From Acidimicrobiales bacterium (GTDB lineage Bacteria > Actinomycetota > Acidimicrobiia > Acidimicrobiales > Bog-793): a DNA stretch of 53,076 nt. A program made the translations under genes and the position numbers. Where the stretch lies: positions 1-53,076 of the forward strand of contig DATLTN010000056.1 in NCBI GenBank assembly GCA_035533595.1, given 5' to 3'. Of this stretch, positions 16,752-25,119 are shown piece after piece. The notes below the pieces were generated by a model. It saw only the letters and a program-made list of their open reading frames with translations. It was not told where the DNA came from and did no database searches. Position 1 is the stretch's first letter; each line of letters opens with the position of its first letter.

Positions 16752-17104
16752 GGCGCCGGCTCGGCCGCCGCCTCGTCGGGGTCGCGCTCGTCGGGGGCGG
16801 CGCCCTCGGCCTCTCGGCCTGCAGCTCGCAGTCCACCGGCCTCGCCCGTCAGGCCTGTGCGCAGGTCGACGCCTCCCTCCGCCTCTACGGCCGGGCGCAG
16901 CACGCGACGGGCGCGGCGCAGGTGCGCCTGCTCCAGCGGGCGAACGTCGACCTGCGCGAAGCGCTGCCGAACGCGGCGCTCGCGGCGAGCAGCGACACCG
17001 ACTTCCAGGCGCTCGCCGCCACACTCTCGGAGAGCTCGCGGGTCCCCGAGAGCGACCTCACGGGAGCGCTGCGGGCGCAGTGCGCCAACCTCGCCGGTGC
17101 GTGA
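16748..17104 (+). CDS. Small lipoprotein, 118 residues
   Basis: A basic start (MRRRLGRR), a hydrophobic stretch and LSAC give a clear lipoprotein signal with lipidation at about Cys25. The mature protein is Ala-rich, helical, with two more cysteines (RQACAQV and AQCANL) that could form a disulfide. The family is not recognised. The ATG overlaps the stop of the 186-residue gene. Confidence 0.72.
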   Translation: MRRRLGRRLVGVALVGGGALGLSACSSQSTGLARQACAQVDASLRLYGRAQHATGAAQVRLLQRANVDLREALPNAALAASSDTDFQALAATLSESSRVPESDLTGALRAQCANLAGA

Positions 17105-17133
17105 GGCCGCCCCGGGGGCGGCCGTGCCGCCGC

Positions 17134-17652
17134 TCAGGGGAAGGTGCCCGTGGTGCAGATCACGTAGGTGAGGCCGTCGGGCGCCATCGAGCGCAGGTCG
17201 GGAAGGGCGAAGTTGCTCGTGCCGTTCCCGCCGTAGGTCACGCCGAGCAACGAGAACAGCGCGGTGGCTCCGTTGATCGTGAGGAGCTGGCCGTCGGCGG
17301 GCATCGTCTCCGGGTTCCCCACCGGCCCCCGTTCCCGCCGTGAGGAAGACCTGCCCGAGGAGGCAGGGCGCCCCCGTCGCTCTCGGCGGTGGAGGTGCCG
17401 CTCGTGTTCGCCCCGAAGAGCGAAGCCGTCCCCGACGGCCCCGTGAGGCCGGCCGCCCCCGTGAGGCCGACCGCCCCGTTGCTGTCGTTCGCGCCATTCG
17501 TGCCGTTGGAGCCGTTGCTCCCCGCGGGGCCGGTGCCCCCGCCACCGCGCCGGCCGGCCCCGCCGGCCCCTGCGGGGCCCGCTGCCCCGGGCGCGCCACG
17601 GGGCCCGGTCTGGCCCCGCTCCGGCTTCAGGGGGAGCGAGATCCTCGTCATC
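17134..17652 (-). pseudogene. Broken collagen-like / phage tail-collar-type protein
   Basis: Reading leftward from 17652, RISLPLKPERGQTGPRGAPG begins a collagen-like Gly-x-y run including GSNGSNGTNG. A frame change then gives CLLGQVFLTAG, and a second gives PADGQLLTINGATALFSLLG and NGTSNFALPDLRSMAP, ending YVICTTGTFP at 17134: the tail-collar domain of exported actinobacterial proteins. Two frameshifts break the gene, and its start is missing: the expected signal peptide lies on the opposite strand next to it. Not expressible as one protein here. Confidence 0.65.
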
Positions 17653-17815
17653 GCTCGCCGCCGGCCTCGCCGCGGCCGGCCTGCTCGCCGCCGGGGCCGG
17701 CATCGCGACGGCGACCGAGTCGCACCCCGCAGCCCCGACCGAAGCCGTCGCCTGCGTGAACGCCGCCGGCTACCTCGTGCTCGCCCAGAGCGGGGGGCCA
17801 ACGGGGTCCTCCGAT
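17645..17815 (+). other. Inverted N-terminal segment of the broken collagen-like gene
   Basis: The rightward frame reads SSLAAGLAAAGLLAAGAGIA (a signal-peptide core) and continues to EAVACVNAAGYLVLAQSGG. In proteins of this architecture such a segment normally stands directly before the (D/T)RISL and collagen repeats, which here run the other way from 17652. No start codon precedes it. A small local inversion, or an assembly error, would explain the layout. Confidence 0.5.
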
Positions 17816-17986
17816 CGGGCAGGCCGGCGCCGGGGCGGCACCGGGGGTGCCCAGCCACTCGCGCCGCAACTGGGGGATGCGTGTCCGCCATCCGTCGTGC
17901 ACGAAACGCGACGAGAGGTGCTGACAAGCCGTGAGAGCGCGCGCCGCGCCCGAGCGCCGGCGGCCCGCGCCGGAGGTGCCCGGCGG

Positions 17987-18805
17987 TTAGGCCTCCTGCG
18001 CCTCGCCGGGGACCCCGGGGGAGTCCTCCCAGAGCTTGATGCCGCCGAGGATCCCGGCGATGTTGTCGATCACCGTGTAGCGGGCCTCGTCGAGGCGCCC
18101 CGACAGGTGGCGGGAGTTCCCGCCGCCGACGAAGCAGTGGTCGAAGTTCACGAGCTCGTCGAGGGTCTCGAGGCCGAGCTTGGCGCGCTTGCGCCAGCGC
18201 TTCACGCCGACGTGCTTCAGCGCCGCGTCGCCGAGCTGGTCGTTGTAGGTCCCTCCGTTGCGGAAGGGGTGGTGGGCGAGCTCGAGGTGGGGAGCGAGCA
18301 CGCCGTTCATGAACAGTGCCGTGCCCACGCCGGTGCCGAAGGTGACGACGAGCTCGAGCCCCTTGCCCTGCGCGACGTCGAGGCCCTGCAGGTCGGCGTC
18401 GTTCAGGATCCGCACCGGGTGCCCGAGGCGCTTGGAGAGCTCGTCCACCGCGGCGAAACCGCTCCAGGCGCGGAGCAGCTCCTTGGAGACCTTGCTCCCC
18501 GGCCCGTGCGTCGTGACGAAGTGGGGGGCGGTGACGACCCGCCCCTCGCGCACGACCCCCGGGAAGCCGACCGAGACGCGGTCGTAGGAGGGGAGGGGCT
18601 TCGCCAGCTCGACGATGTCGCTGACGAAGGTCTCCGGCGAGAGCGGGTAGGTGGTGTCGACGCGCACGCGGTCGGCGACCATCTTCCCGGTGGCGTCGAG
18701 CACCGAGGCCTTGATCCCCGTCCCGCCGACGTCGACCGCGAGGGTGAAGGGGTGCTGCGGCGCTGGCGCCGGCGCCGCTTCCGGCGCGCTGTCCGTCTCG
18801 CTCAT
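17987..18805 (-). CDS. ppgK: Polyphosphate glucokinase
   Basis: A 272-residue ROK-family kinase phosphorylating glucose with polyphosphate (and often ATP). The N-terminal phosphate loop TLAVDVGGTGIKASVLDATG, VSVGFPGVV, RILNDADLQG with the catalytic Asp, and LVVTFGTGVGTALF follow the actinobacterial PpgK pattern and length. The ATG overlaps the stop of the aminopeptidase gene (ATGA), so this is the last gene of a four-gene leftward operon. Confidence 0.88.
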   Translation of the reverse strand: MSETDSAPEAAPAPAPQHPFTLAVDVGGTGIKASVLDATGKMVADRVRVDTTYPLSPETFVSDIVELAKPLPSYDRVSVGFPGVVREGRVVTAPHFVTTHGPGSKVSKELLRAWSGFAAVDELSKRLGHPVRILNDADLQGLDVAQGKGLELVVTFGTGVGTALFMNGVLAPHLELAHHPFRNGGTYNDQLGDAALKHVGVKRWRKRAKLGLETLDELVNFDHCFVGGGNSRHLSGRLDEARYTVIDNIAGILGGIKLWEDSPGVPGEAQEA

Positions 18806-20292
18806 CGGAGCACCTCGATCCCCTCAGCCCTGCCCTGGACGACGCCGCCGAGGGGCTCGTAGCCCTCGAGCAGTGTGATCAGGGTACGCACACCGAAGCC
18901 CGTCCCGCCCTTCCGGCGGTAGCCGTCGTCCTCCTCGCTGCGCGCCGGCCCGGCGATGTCGAGGTGGACCCAGGGCACGTCGCCGACGAACTCCTCGAGG
19001 AGGAGCGCCGCGACGAGGGCGCCCGCCTGGCCCGCGGTGCCGATGTTCTTCATGTCGGCGACCTCGGAATCGATGTGGCGGCGGTAGGCGGGGGGCAGCG
19101 GGAGGGGCCACAGCGCCTCCCCCGCGGCCGCCGCCGCGGCGCGCACCTTGGAGATCAGGCGGTCGTCATTGCCGATCACGCCGGCGATCTCCATCCCGAG
19201 GGCGACCACGCAGGCGCCGGTGAGGGTGGCGAGGTCGACGATCGCGTCGGCCCCGTCCTCGACCGCGAGGCTGAGCGCGTCGGCGAGGACGAGCCGCCCC
19301 TCGGCGTCGGTGTTCAGCACCTCGATCGTCTTGCCGTTGCGGATCGTGAGCACGTCGCCCGGCTTGGTCGCCGCGCCGCCCGGCATGTTCTCGGTGATCG
19401 GCAGGTAGCCGGTGACCCGCACCCCGACGCCGAGCGCCGCGCAGGCGCTCATCGCCCCGAGCACCGCGGCGGCGCCGGACATGTCGGTCTTCATCGTCAT
19501 CATCGAGTTCGCCGGCTTCAGCGAGAGGCCGCCCGAGTCAAAGGTGATCCCCTTGCCGACGAGGGCGACGGTGAAGGGCGGCGCGCCCTCCGGCTCGTAG
19601 TGCAGCTTCACGAAGCGCGCCGGGGCCTCCGAGCCCGCGGCCACGCCGGCGAGGCCCCCGAGGCGCTCGCCGGCGATCCCCTCCTCCTCGAGCACCTCGA
19701 TCCCGAGCCCAGCGGCGGCCGCGACCTCGCCCGCCGTCGCCGCGAAGTCGCGCGGCGTGAGCGAGCCCGCGGGGGTGTTCACGAGGTCGCGGCAGAGCTC
19801 GACGGCGCGCGCGACGGCGTTGGCGCGCCGCGCCCCCTCGGCGAGCGCCGCCCCGTCAAGGCCGGTGAGCGCGATCTGCGCGAGGCCGGGGCCCTCCTCC
19901 TCGCTCCGGAAGCGCTCGAAGCGGTAGCTCGCGAGGAGCGCCCCCTCGCCGGTCGCCTGCGCGACGGCGAGGGGGGAGACGCCCTCGAGGTCGATCCCGG
20001 TGAGGTCGATGACGAGCGTCAGGCAGCTGGCGGCGGCGCGCGCCGCCGCCGCCCCGGCGCGCCGCAGCGCCTCGGTGCCGAGCTCCGCGCGCAGGCCGAG
20101 GCCGACGAGGATCTGCAGGCGCCCCTCGACGTCGTTCGCGACCGCCTCGCCGAGCTTGCCGGAAAAGCCCCGGCGCTGCAGCGCGCCCGCGTCGAGGATC
20201 CCGCCGTCGGCGGCGCGCAGCTCCTCGTAGACGCCCCGCGCGGTGGCGTCGGCGTCGGGCGCGGACGAGGTGCCGTGGAGCTCGGGGCTCAT
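18802..20292 (-). CDS. pepA: Leucyl aminopeptidase (M17)
   Basis: A 496-residue cytosolic dizinc exopeptidase of standard length. The N-terminal M17 domain is followed by the catalytic domain from about residue 180, with LVGKGITFDSGGLSLKP, MKTDMSGAAAVLG and the signature NTDAEGRLVLADAL carrying metal-binding Asp and Glu. It starts 19 bp after the adenosyltransferase stop and overlaps ppgK at its own stop. Confidence 0.93.
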   Translation of the reverse strand: MSPELHGTSSAPDADATARGVYEELRAADGGILDAGALQRRGFSGKLGEAVANDVEGRLQILVGLGLRAELGTEALRRAGAAAARAAASCLTLVIDLTGIDLEGVSPLAVAQATGEGALLASYRFERFRSEEEGPGLAQIALTGLDGAALAEGARRANAVARAVELCRDLVNTPAGSLTPRDFAATAGEVAAAAGLGIEVLEEEGIAGERLGGLAGVAAGSEAPARFVKLHYEPEGAPPFTVALVGKGITFDSGGLSLKPANSMMTMKTDMSGAAAVLGAMSACAALGVGVRVTGYLPITENMPGGAATKPGDVLTIRNGKTIEVLNTDAEGRLVLADALSLAVEDGADAIVDLATLTGACVVALGMEIAGVIGNDDRLISKVRAAAAAAGEALWPLPLPPAYRRHIDSEVADMKNIGTAGQAGALVAALLLEEFVGDVPWVHLDIAGPARSEEDDGYRRKGGTGFGVRTLITLLEGYEPLGGVVQGRAEGIEVLR

Positions 20293-20311
20293 CGCTGCTC
20301 CTTCTCGGCCC

Positions 20312-20860
20312 TCACGTGGCCGTCTCGGGCTCGCCGCGGCGGCGGGCGCCGTGCACGAGGTGGACCTCCTCCGCGTCGCGGGCGAGCGCCCAGCAGAGGT
20401 CGGAGAGGCGGTTGAGGTAGGCGAGCAACGGGCCCGAGAGGCCGAGGGCGACGGCGGAGCGCTCGGCGCGGCGCACGACGGCGCGGGCGAGGTCGAGCGC
20501 CGCCGAGCAGCGGTTGGCGCCGGGGACCGAGAAGTTGGGCGAGAGGGCGAGCGCCTCGCGGAGGCGGTCGATCTCGCGCTCCAGGCGGGCGACCATCGCC
20601 TCGTCGACCTTGGCCTCGGCGGCGAGGCGCTCGGTCGGGAGCGCAGCGTCGGCCATCACCATCCACAGGTCGCGCTCGAGCTCGAGGAGCAGCGTGTCGA
20701 GCGCCCCGCCCGGCTCGGCCTCGGCGCGCGCCACGCCGAGGGCGGCCTGGCTCTCGTCGAGGTCGCCGAGGAGCGAGAAGCGGCCGTCGGCCTTCGAAAG
20801 GCGCGCGCCGGCGCGCAGCGCCGTCGTCCCGTCGTCGCCGTGGCGCGTGTAGATCCTCAC
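20312..20860 (-). CDS. Cob(I)alamin adenosyltransferase, PduO type
   Basis: A 182-residue enzyme transferring adenosyl from ATP to cob(I)alamin to make coenzyme B12. TRHGDDGTTAL at the N-terminus and VVRRAERSAVAL plus LLAYLNRLSDLCWALAR near the C-terminus are the ATP- and trimer-interface motifs of the PduO family. The GTG start overlaps the stop of the phosphodiesterase-like gene (GTGA). A B12-dependent mutase is not visible in this window. Confidence 0.88.
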   Translation of the reverse strand: MRIYTRHGDDGTTALRAGARLSKADGRFSLLGDLDESQAALGVARAEAEPGGALDTLLLELERDLWMVMADAALPTERLAAEAKVDEAMVARLEREIDRLREALALSPNFSVPGANRCSAALDLARAVVRRAERSAVALGLSGPLLAYLNRLSDLCWALARDAEEVHLVHGARRRGEPETAT

Positions 20861-21999
20861 CGTCGCGCACCGAGCAGCGGGACGTACATCTCCGCGGCGG
20901 AGAGGCCGCCGTGGCGGCCGACGAGGCGTCCCTCGGAGGGGTCGTCCGGGTCGAGGAAGCTCACCGCGGCGCGGGCGATCACCGCCACCTCGCCGAGGCG
21001 GGCACGGTGCTCGGGGGCGACCGGGCCGCCGAAGAGGCCGACGGCCTCGAGCTCATCGAGGCGGGCGACGTAGGCGCGCTCGCCGAGGTGGTGCCGCAGG
21101 CGGCCGACGAGCCCCGCCGCCTCGTGGGGGGCGACGCCGAGCCAGCGGAAGCGCCCCTCGCCGGAGTGGCGGACGGGAACCTCGCCGATCGCCGGCGCGA
21201 GGTCGATCGAGGGCGAGGCGGCCTCCATCTCGCCGTGGTCCGCGGAGATCGCGAGCGCGGCGCCGGCGGGGAGGGCATCCTGCAGCGCCGCGACGAGGCG
21301 GTCGACGTGCGCGAGCTCCGCGTCGTAGTGGGCACCGAGGCCGCGCTCGTGCGCGATGGCGTCGAGGCCGTCGTAGTAGGCGTAGACGAAGCGCTCACCG
21401 GCGTCGAGGAGGCGGCGCACCTCGACGGCGATGCTCGAGGCGAGGCTCCAGCCGACGAGGGGCGCGCCCCGCAGGTGCGCCTCGGTGAAGCCCGAGCCCG
21501 AGAAGCGAGCGCGGCTGACGACCGGGACGGGGCGGCCGAAGAAGGGGAGGTGCGGCTGGTAGGCGGCGGGGGCGAGGCGCTCGCGGACGTCCTCCTCGCC
21601 GATCCGCCACTTCAGCACGTTGAGCACCGCGCCCCGCTCGGCGAGGCGGTAGCCGAGCAGGCCGTGCTCGGCGGGGGCGAGGCCGGTGGTGATCGAGGTG
21701 AGCGCGGCGGCCGTCGTCGAGGGGGCGACGGAGGTGAGCAGCGAGCGCTCCATCGCCGACATCACCGGCGTGAGGGAGCGACGCTCCTCGAGCTGGCGGG
21801 CTCCGAGGCCGTCGACGACGAAGAGCACCACCTGCTCGGCGTCGATGAGCGAGGGAGGGAGCCAGTCCGGGGCCGCCCCGTCGTGACGGGAGAACAGTGC
21901 GGGGACGAGCGAGGCGATGCAGGCGCCCCCGAAGTCGGGGAGGACGGCGTCGGGCAGCAGCACGGCCGCGTCGCGAGGCTGGTCGTCCCGCAGTGCCAT
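20857..21999 (-). CDS. Type I phosphodiesterase / nucleotide pyrophosphatase family enzyme
   Basis: A 380-residue member of the alkaline-phosphatase superfamily. VVLFVVDGLGARQL gives the first metal Asp, APSTTAAALTSITTG the nucleophile Thr/Ser, YAYYDGLDAIAHERG and ISADHGEM further ligands, and RHGGLSAAEMYVPLL the C-terminal His. There is no signal peptide, so it probably acts in the cytoplasm. First gene of the operon running to ppgK. The substrate (phosphodiester or sulfate ester) is not decided by sequence. Confidence 0.82.
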   Translation of the reverse strand: MALRDDQPRDAAVLLPDAVLPDFGGACIASLVPALFSRHDGAAPDWLPPSLIDAEQVVLFVVDGLGARQLEERRSLTPVMSAMERSLLTSVAPSTTAAALTSITTGLAPAEHGLLGYRLAERGAVLNVLKWRIGEEDVRERLAPAAYQPHLPFFGRPVPVVSRARFSGSGFTEAHLRGAPLVGWSLASSIAVEVRRLLDAGERFVYAYYDGLDAIAHERGLGAHYDAELAHVDRLVAALQDALPAGAALAISADHGEMEAASPSIDLAPAIGEVPVRHSGEGRFRWLGVAPHEAAGLVGRLRHHLGERAYVARLDELEAVGLFGGPVAPEHRARLGEVAVIARAAVSFLDPDDPSEGRLVGRHGGLSAAEMYVPLLGARR

Positions 22000-22081
22000 T
22001 CCCGGGAGCTTAGGTCCGCCCCACCCGCCGCGACCCCGGCGAGCCGCAGCTCAAACCCTCCGTGCGCCGTAGCATGGGGAG

Positions 22082-22531
22082 GTGCGCTCTGTCTCGACTC
22101 GCGGGGATTATGCGAGCAGGGCACTGCTGTCGCTGGCGCTGCGCGTCGATGAGAACGGCCCGACCTCGGTGCGGGACATCGCCGAGCGCACCGGGCTCCC
22201 CCAGCCCTACCTCGAGCAGATCCTCCTCGCCCTGAAGGGCGCGGGGCTGGTGCGCTCAAAACGGGGCGTCGGCGGCGGCTACGTGCTCGCGCGGGCGAGC
22301 GACGAGATCACCCTCGGCGCCATCGTCTCGGCGGTCGACGGGCCGATCGTCGTCGGCGACTTCGGCGAGCCGCACCAGAACGGTGCCTGTGACCACGAGG
22401 GGCAGTGCGCCCTGCTCGCCGTCTGGTCCGAGGTCGGCGAGCACATGCGCCACCACCTCGACTCGTTCACCCTCGCCGACATGGTCGCCCGCGCCCGCGG
22501 CATGGCCGGCGCGATCCCGCTCCTCGACTGA
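22082..22531 (+). CDS. Rrf2-family transcriptional regulator
   Basis: A 149-residue winged-helix repressor. STRGDYASRALLSLAL, VRDIAERTGLPQPYLEQIL and GLVRSKRGVGGGYVLARAS are the typical Rrf2 helix-turn-helix and wing. Only two cysteines remain in the effector region (C103, C109), whereas Fe-S members such as IscR use three, so a cluster would need a fourth-type ligand or may be absent. It is divergent from the phosphodiesterase-like gene with an 82-bp gap, and may regulate that operon. Confidence 0.85.
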   Translation: MRSVSTRGDYASRALLSLALRVDENGPTSVRDIAERTGLPQPYLEQILLALKGAGLVRSKRGVGGGYVLARASDEITLGAIVSAVDGPIVVGDFGEPHQNGACDHEGQCALLAVWSEVGEHMRHHLDSFTLADMVARARGMAGAIPLLD

Positions 22532-22577
22532 TCAGCGGCACGACGCCCGGGCCTGGCCCCGGTGTCAAGCGCCGCCC

Positions 22578-23177
22578 TCAGGCGTTCCAGCCGCGCAGCG
22601 CCCGCGTCGTGCGCTCGAAGCCGAGGATCCCGACCGTCGCGGTGTCGAGCACGAAGTGCGCGCCCGCCGCGCCGCCGAGGTCGAGGTAGGTGGCGGCGAG
22701 GACCCGCAGCAAGTGGCCGTGGGCGAAGAGGGCCGCCGCCCCCTCGGCCTCGGGATCGAGGGGGACGCGCCCGATCATCTCCGTGCAGCGCGCCTCGACC
22801 TCAACGAGGGTCTCGCCGCCCGGGCAGCCGTCGCGAAAGAGCGCCCAGTCGGGGCGCTCCTCGCGGATCTCGGCCGTCGTGCGTCCCTCGTAGTCCCCGT
22901 AGTCCCACTCCATGAGGTCATCGGCGAGGCGCGCCTCGGCGAAGCCGGCGAGCGCCGCGCTCTCCCGCGCCCGGCAGAGCGGCGAGCTCCAGGCGGCCAC
23001 GATCCCGAGCTCGGCGAGGCGGCCCGAGAGCCCCGCCGCGGCGGAGCGGCCCGCGCTGTCCAGGGGAACGTCGGTGCGGCCGGTGTGACGGCCCGAGCGA
23101 CTCCACTCCGTCGACCCGTGTCGCACGACGATGATCCGGCCGACGGGCCGCTCCGTACTATCCGGCACGGAGGCCAT
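22578..23177 (-). CDS. Histidine-phosphatase-family protein (phosphoglycerate-mutase-like)
   Basis: A 199-residue enzyme with the catalytic RHG near the N-terminus (IIVVRHGSTEW), SSPLCRARESA with the second Arg, the acid/base Glu in EWDYGDYEG, and FAHGHLLRVLA with the second catalytic His. Family members dephosphorylate small metabolites such as sugar phosphates or alpha-ribazole phosphate. The latter would fit the B12 gene nearby but is speculative. Convergent with the Rrf2 gene. Confidence 0.85.
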   Translation of the reverse strand: MASVPDSTERPVGRIIVVRHGSTEWSRSGRHTGRTDVPLDSAGRSAAAGLSGRLAELGIVAAWSSPLCRARESAALAGFAEARLADDLMEWDYGDYEGRTTAEIREERPDWALFRDGCPGGETLVEVEARCTEMIGRVPLDPEAEGAAALFAHGHLLRVLAATYLDLGGAAGAHFVLDTATVGILGFERTTRALRGWNA

Positions 23178-23280
23178 TCACCACCTCATCTCGGCAAGCT
23201 CCCAGGTTGCTCACCGTTTCGGGGACATGAATTGGAATGCGAACGGGCAATGAAGCGTTAGTACAGCTGCAAAGTTAGAA

Positions 23281-23358
23281 CCCGACCAGAAGACTCAGGT
23301 CGGGGCCGGAAGCGGTCGTTGATTCCCTACGACCGTAACGGCGCAAGTGCCAAGGAGG
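23281..23358 (+). promoter_or_regulatory. Structured leader of the sigma-factor mRNA
   Basis: Two perfect 7-bp stem-loops stand in tandem: CCCGACC 23281-23287 with GGTCGGG 23298-23304 (10-base loop), and CGGTCGT 23313-23319 with ACGACCG 23329-23335 (9-base loop). The Shine-Dalgarno AAGGAGG at 23352-23358 follows 16 bases later. The pair could control access to the start region or stabilise the message. No known riboswitch class recognised. Confidence 0.5.
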
Positions 23359-23365
23359 CGCGGTC

Positions 23366-24154
23366 ATCGCTACCACGACCCACGGAGACGACATCCTCGA
23401 GCGTGCGGGTGCCGGTCCCGATCTCATGCGGCTGTTCCTTGACGACCTCGGTCGTCACCCGCTGCTCAGCGCGGACGAGCAGGTGCAGCTGGCGCGCCGG
23501 GTCGAAGAGGGCGACGACCAGGCCCGCGAGGAGATGATCTCCGCCAACCTGCGCCTCGTCGTCCACTGGGCGCGCCGTTATCAGGGTCGCGGCATCGACC
23601 TCACCGACCTCATCCAGGAGGGGACCTTCGGCCTGATGCGTGCCGTCGAGAAGTTCGACTGGCGACGGGGCTTCAAGTTCTCCACCTACGCCACCTGGTG
23701 GATCCGCCAGTCGCTGCAGCGCGCCGTGCAGTCCAAGGGACGGGCGATCCGCCTCCCCGAGGACGCGGTGGCTGCCGAGTCGGCGGCCGAGCGCGACGGC
23801 GAGGGAGGCGAGCCGCGCCTGCCGCGCGTCGTCGCCAGCCTCGACCAGCCGCTCGGCAGCGAGGCGACCGCGACCCTCGGTGACCTGTTCGCCGCGGACC
23901 TCTCGCCGATCGACGAGGAGGTCGCCGACCTCGTCTCCCTCGAGCAGCTCGGCGAGGCGATCGACCGCCTCGGCCAGCTCGAGCGCGACGTCGTCCGCCT
24001 CCGCTTCGGCCTGCAGGGCGAGCCGCCCGCCTCCCTCGAAACGACGGCCAAGCGCCTCGGCATCGGCGTGCGCCGCGTGCGCAGCGTGGAGGCACAGGCG
24101 CTGCGCTTCCTCGCCACCCAGCCCGAGGTCGGCGCGCTGCACCCCGCCGCCTGA
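23366..24154 (+). CDS. Sigma-70-family RNA polymerase sigma factor lacking a normal region 3
   Basis: The likely product is 262 residues from an ATC codon at 23366, seven bases after AAGGAGG. No ATG, GTG or TTG occurs in frame between the upstream TAA and the ATG at 23426, and that ATG has no ribosome-binding site, though it is the conservative start. Regions 1.2 and 2 are strong: [53 protein letters not shown] and [19 protein letters not shown]. Region 4 is present from [12 protein letters not shown]. Between them the helices of region 3 are replaced by a short Ala/Glu/Gly-rich stretch. A group-2 type alternative sigma factor; its regulon is unknown. Confidence 0.8.
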   Translation: MATTTHGDDILERAGAGPDLMRLFLDDLGRHPLLSADEQVQLARRVEEGDDQAREEMISANLRLVVHWARRYQGRGIDLTDLIQEGTFGLMRAVEKFDWRRGFKFSTYATWWIRQSLQRAVQSKGRAIRLPEDAVAAESAAERDGEGGEPRLPRVVASLDQPLGSEATATLGDLFAADLSPIDEEVADLVSLEQLGEAIDRLGQLERDVVRLRFGLQGEPPASLETTAKRLGIGVRRVRSVEAQALRFLATQPEVGALHPAA

Positions 24155-24168
24155 GCTCCGCCGCCCGT

Positions 24169-25119
24169 CTACTCGGCGGCGCGGCGCAGCCCGGCGAGGA
24201 CCGCCTCCAGCTCCGGCGCCAACGGCGAGGTGAAGCGCGCCTGCTCGCCCGTGCCGGGGTGGGTGAGCTCGAGCTCAGCGGCGTGCAGGAAGGGGCGCCG
24301 CAGCGCGCCGAAGCCCCTCCGCCCGCCGCCGTAGCGGGGGTCGCCGGCGACGGGATGGCCGATCGCCGAGAGGTGGACGCGGATCTGGTGCGTGCGCCCG
24401 GTCTCGAGCTCGAGCTGCAGGTAGGTCGCCGGCTCCGGCTCGCTGAAACGCTCGAGCACCCGGTAGCGGGTGCGCGCCTCCCGGCCGTCCACGGTGACGG
24501 CCATCTTGGTCGGTTGCCGGCGGCTGCGGCCGATCGGCGCCTCCACGAGCCCCTCCTCCGCCTCGACGCGCCCGAGGGCGAGCGCGAGATAGCGGCGGTG
24601 CATGGTGCGCGCCGCGAGCTGCGCGACGAGCGAGCGGTAGGCCTCGGGGGTGCGGGCGACGACGAGCAGCCCGGAGGTGTCCTTGTCGAGGCGGTGCACG
24701 ATCCCGGGGCGGTCGGCCTCGCCCGCCCCGGCGGCCGCCGCGGCGGCGAGGTCGGGGAAGCGGTGCAGGAGCCCGGCGGCGAGCGTGTCCTCGCGGTGCG
24801 CGGCGCCCGGATGGACGACGAGGCCGGCCGGCTTGTCGATCACGATCAGCTGCTCGTCGGCGTGCACGACGGCGAAGGCCACCCCGGCGACGCCGCGCAG
24901 CGGGCCGCTCGCCGCGGCGAGCGGGTCGAGGGTGAAGCCGAGGCGCTCCCCCGAGCGCACGGCGCGGCTGCGCTGGGTCACGACGACGCCGCCGACGGTC
25001 ACCGCGCCGGCCTCGATGAGCAGCGAGACCTCGGCGCGCGAGCGGCCGGAGAGGAAGGCGACGGCGCGGTCGACGCGCACGCCGTCGAGCGCGGCGGGGA
25101 CCTCGACGGGGTCGCTCAC
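24169..25119 (-). CDS. RluD-type rRNA pseudouridine synthase
   Basis: A 316-residue protein with an N-terminal S4 RNA-binding domain (VDRAVAFLSGRSRAEVSLLI) and the RluA-family catalytic domain: VIDKPAGLVVHPG, the signature HRLDKDTSGLLV with the catalytic Asp, and ELETGRTHQIRVHL. It probably modifies 23S rRNA in the RluD manner. The GTG start overlaps the lspA stop (GTGA), a common actinobacterial pairing. A short GC hairpin (24158-24163 with 24174-24179) sits between it and the convergent sigma-factor gene. Confidence 0.88.
   Translation of the reverse strand: MSDPVEVPAALDGVRVDRAVAFLSGRSRAEVSLLIEAGAVTVGGVVVTQRSRAVRSGERLGFTLDPLAAASGPLRGVAGVAFAVVHADEQLIVIDKPAGLVVHPGAAHREDTLAAGLLHRFPDLAAAAAAGAGEADRPGIVHRLDKDTSGLLVVARTPEAYRSLVAQLAARTMHRRYLALALGRVEAEEGLVEAPIGRSRRQPTKMAVTVDGREARTRYRVLERFSEPEPATYLQLELETGRTHQIRVHLSAIGHPVAGDPRYGGGRRGFGALRRPFLHAAELELTHPGTGEQARFTSPLAPELEAVLAGLRRAAE

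Noticed and set aside
22082-22531. Rrf2 protein as an Fe-S sensor of the IscR type
   Set aside because: Only two cysteines (C103, C109) are present in the effector region and no isc/suf genes are nearby.
24158-24179. GC hairpin CCGCCG/CGGCGG between the sigma-factor and pseudouridine-synthase genes as a terminator
   Set aside because: Only six base pairs, no T-run, and such repeats are common by chance in this GC-rich sequence.
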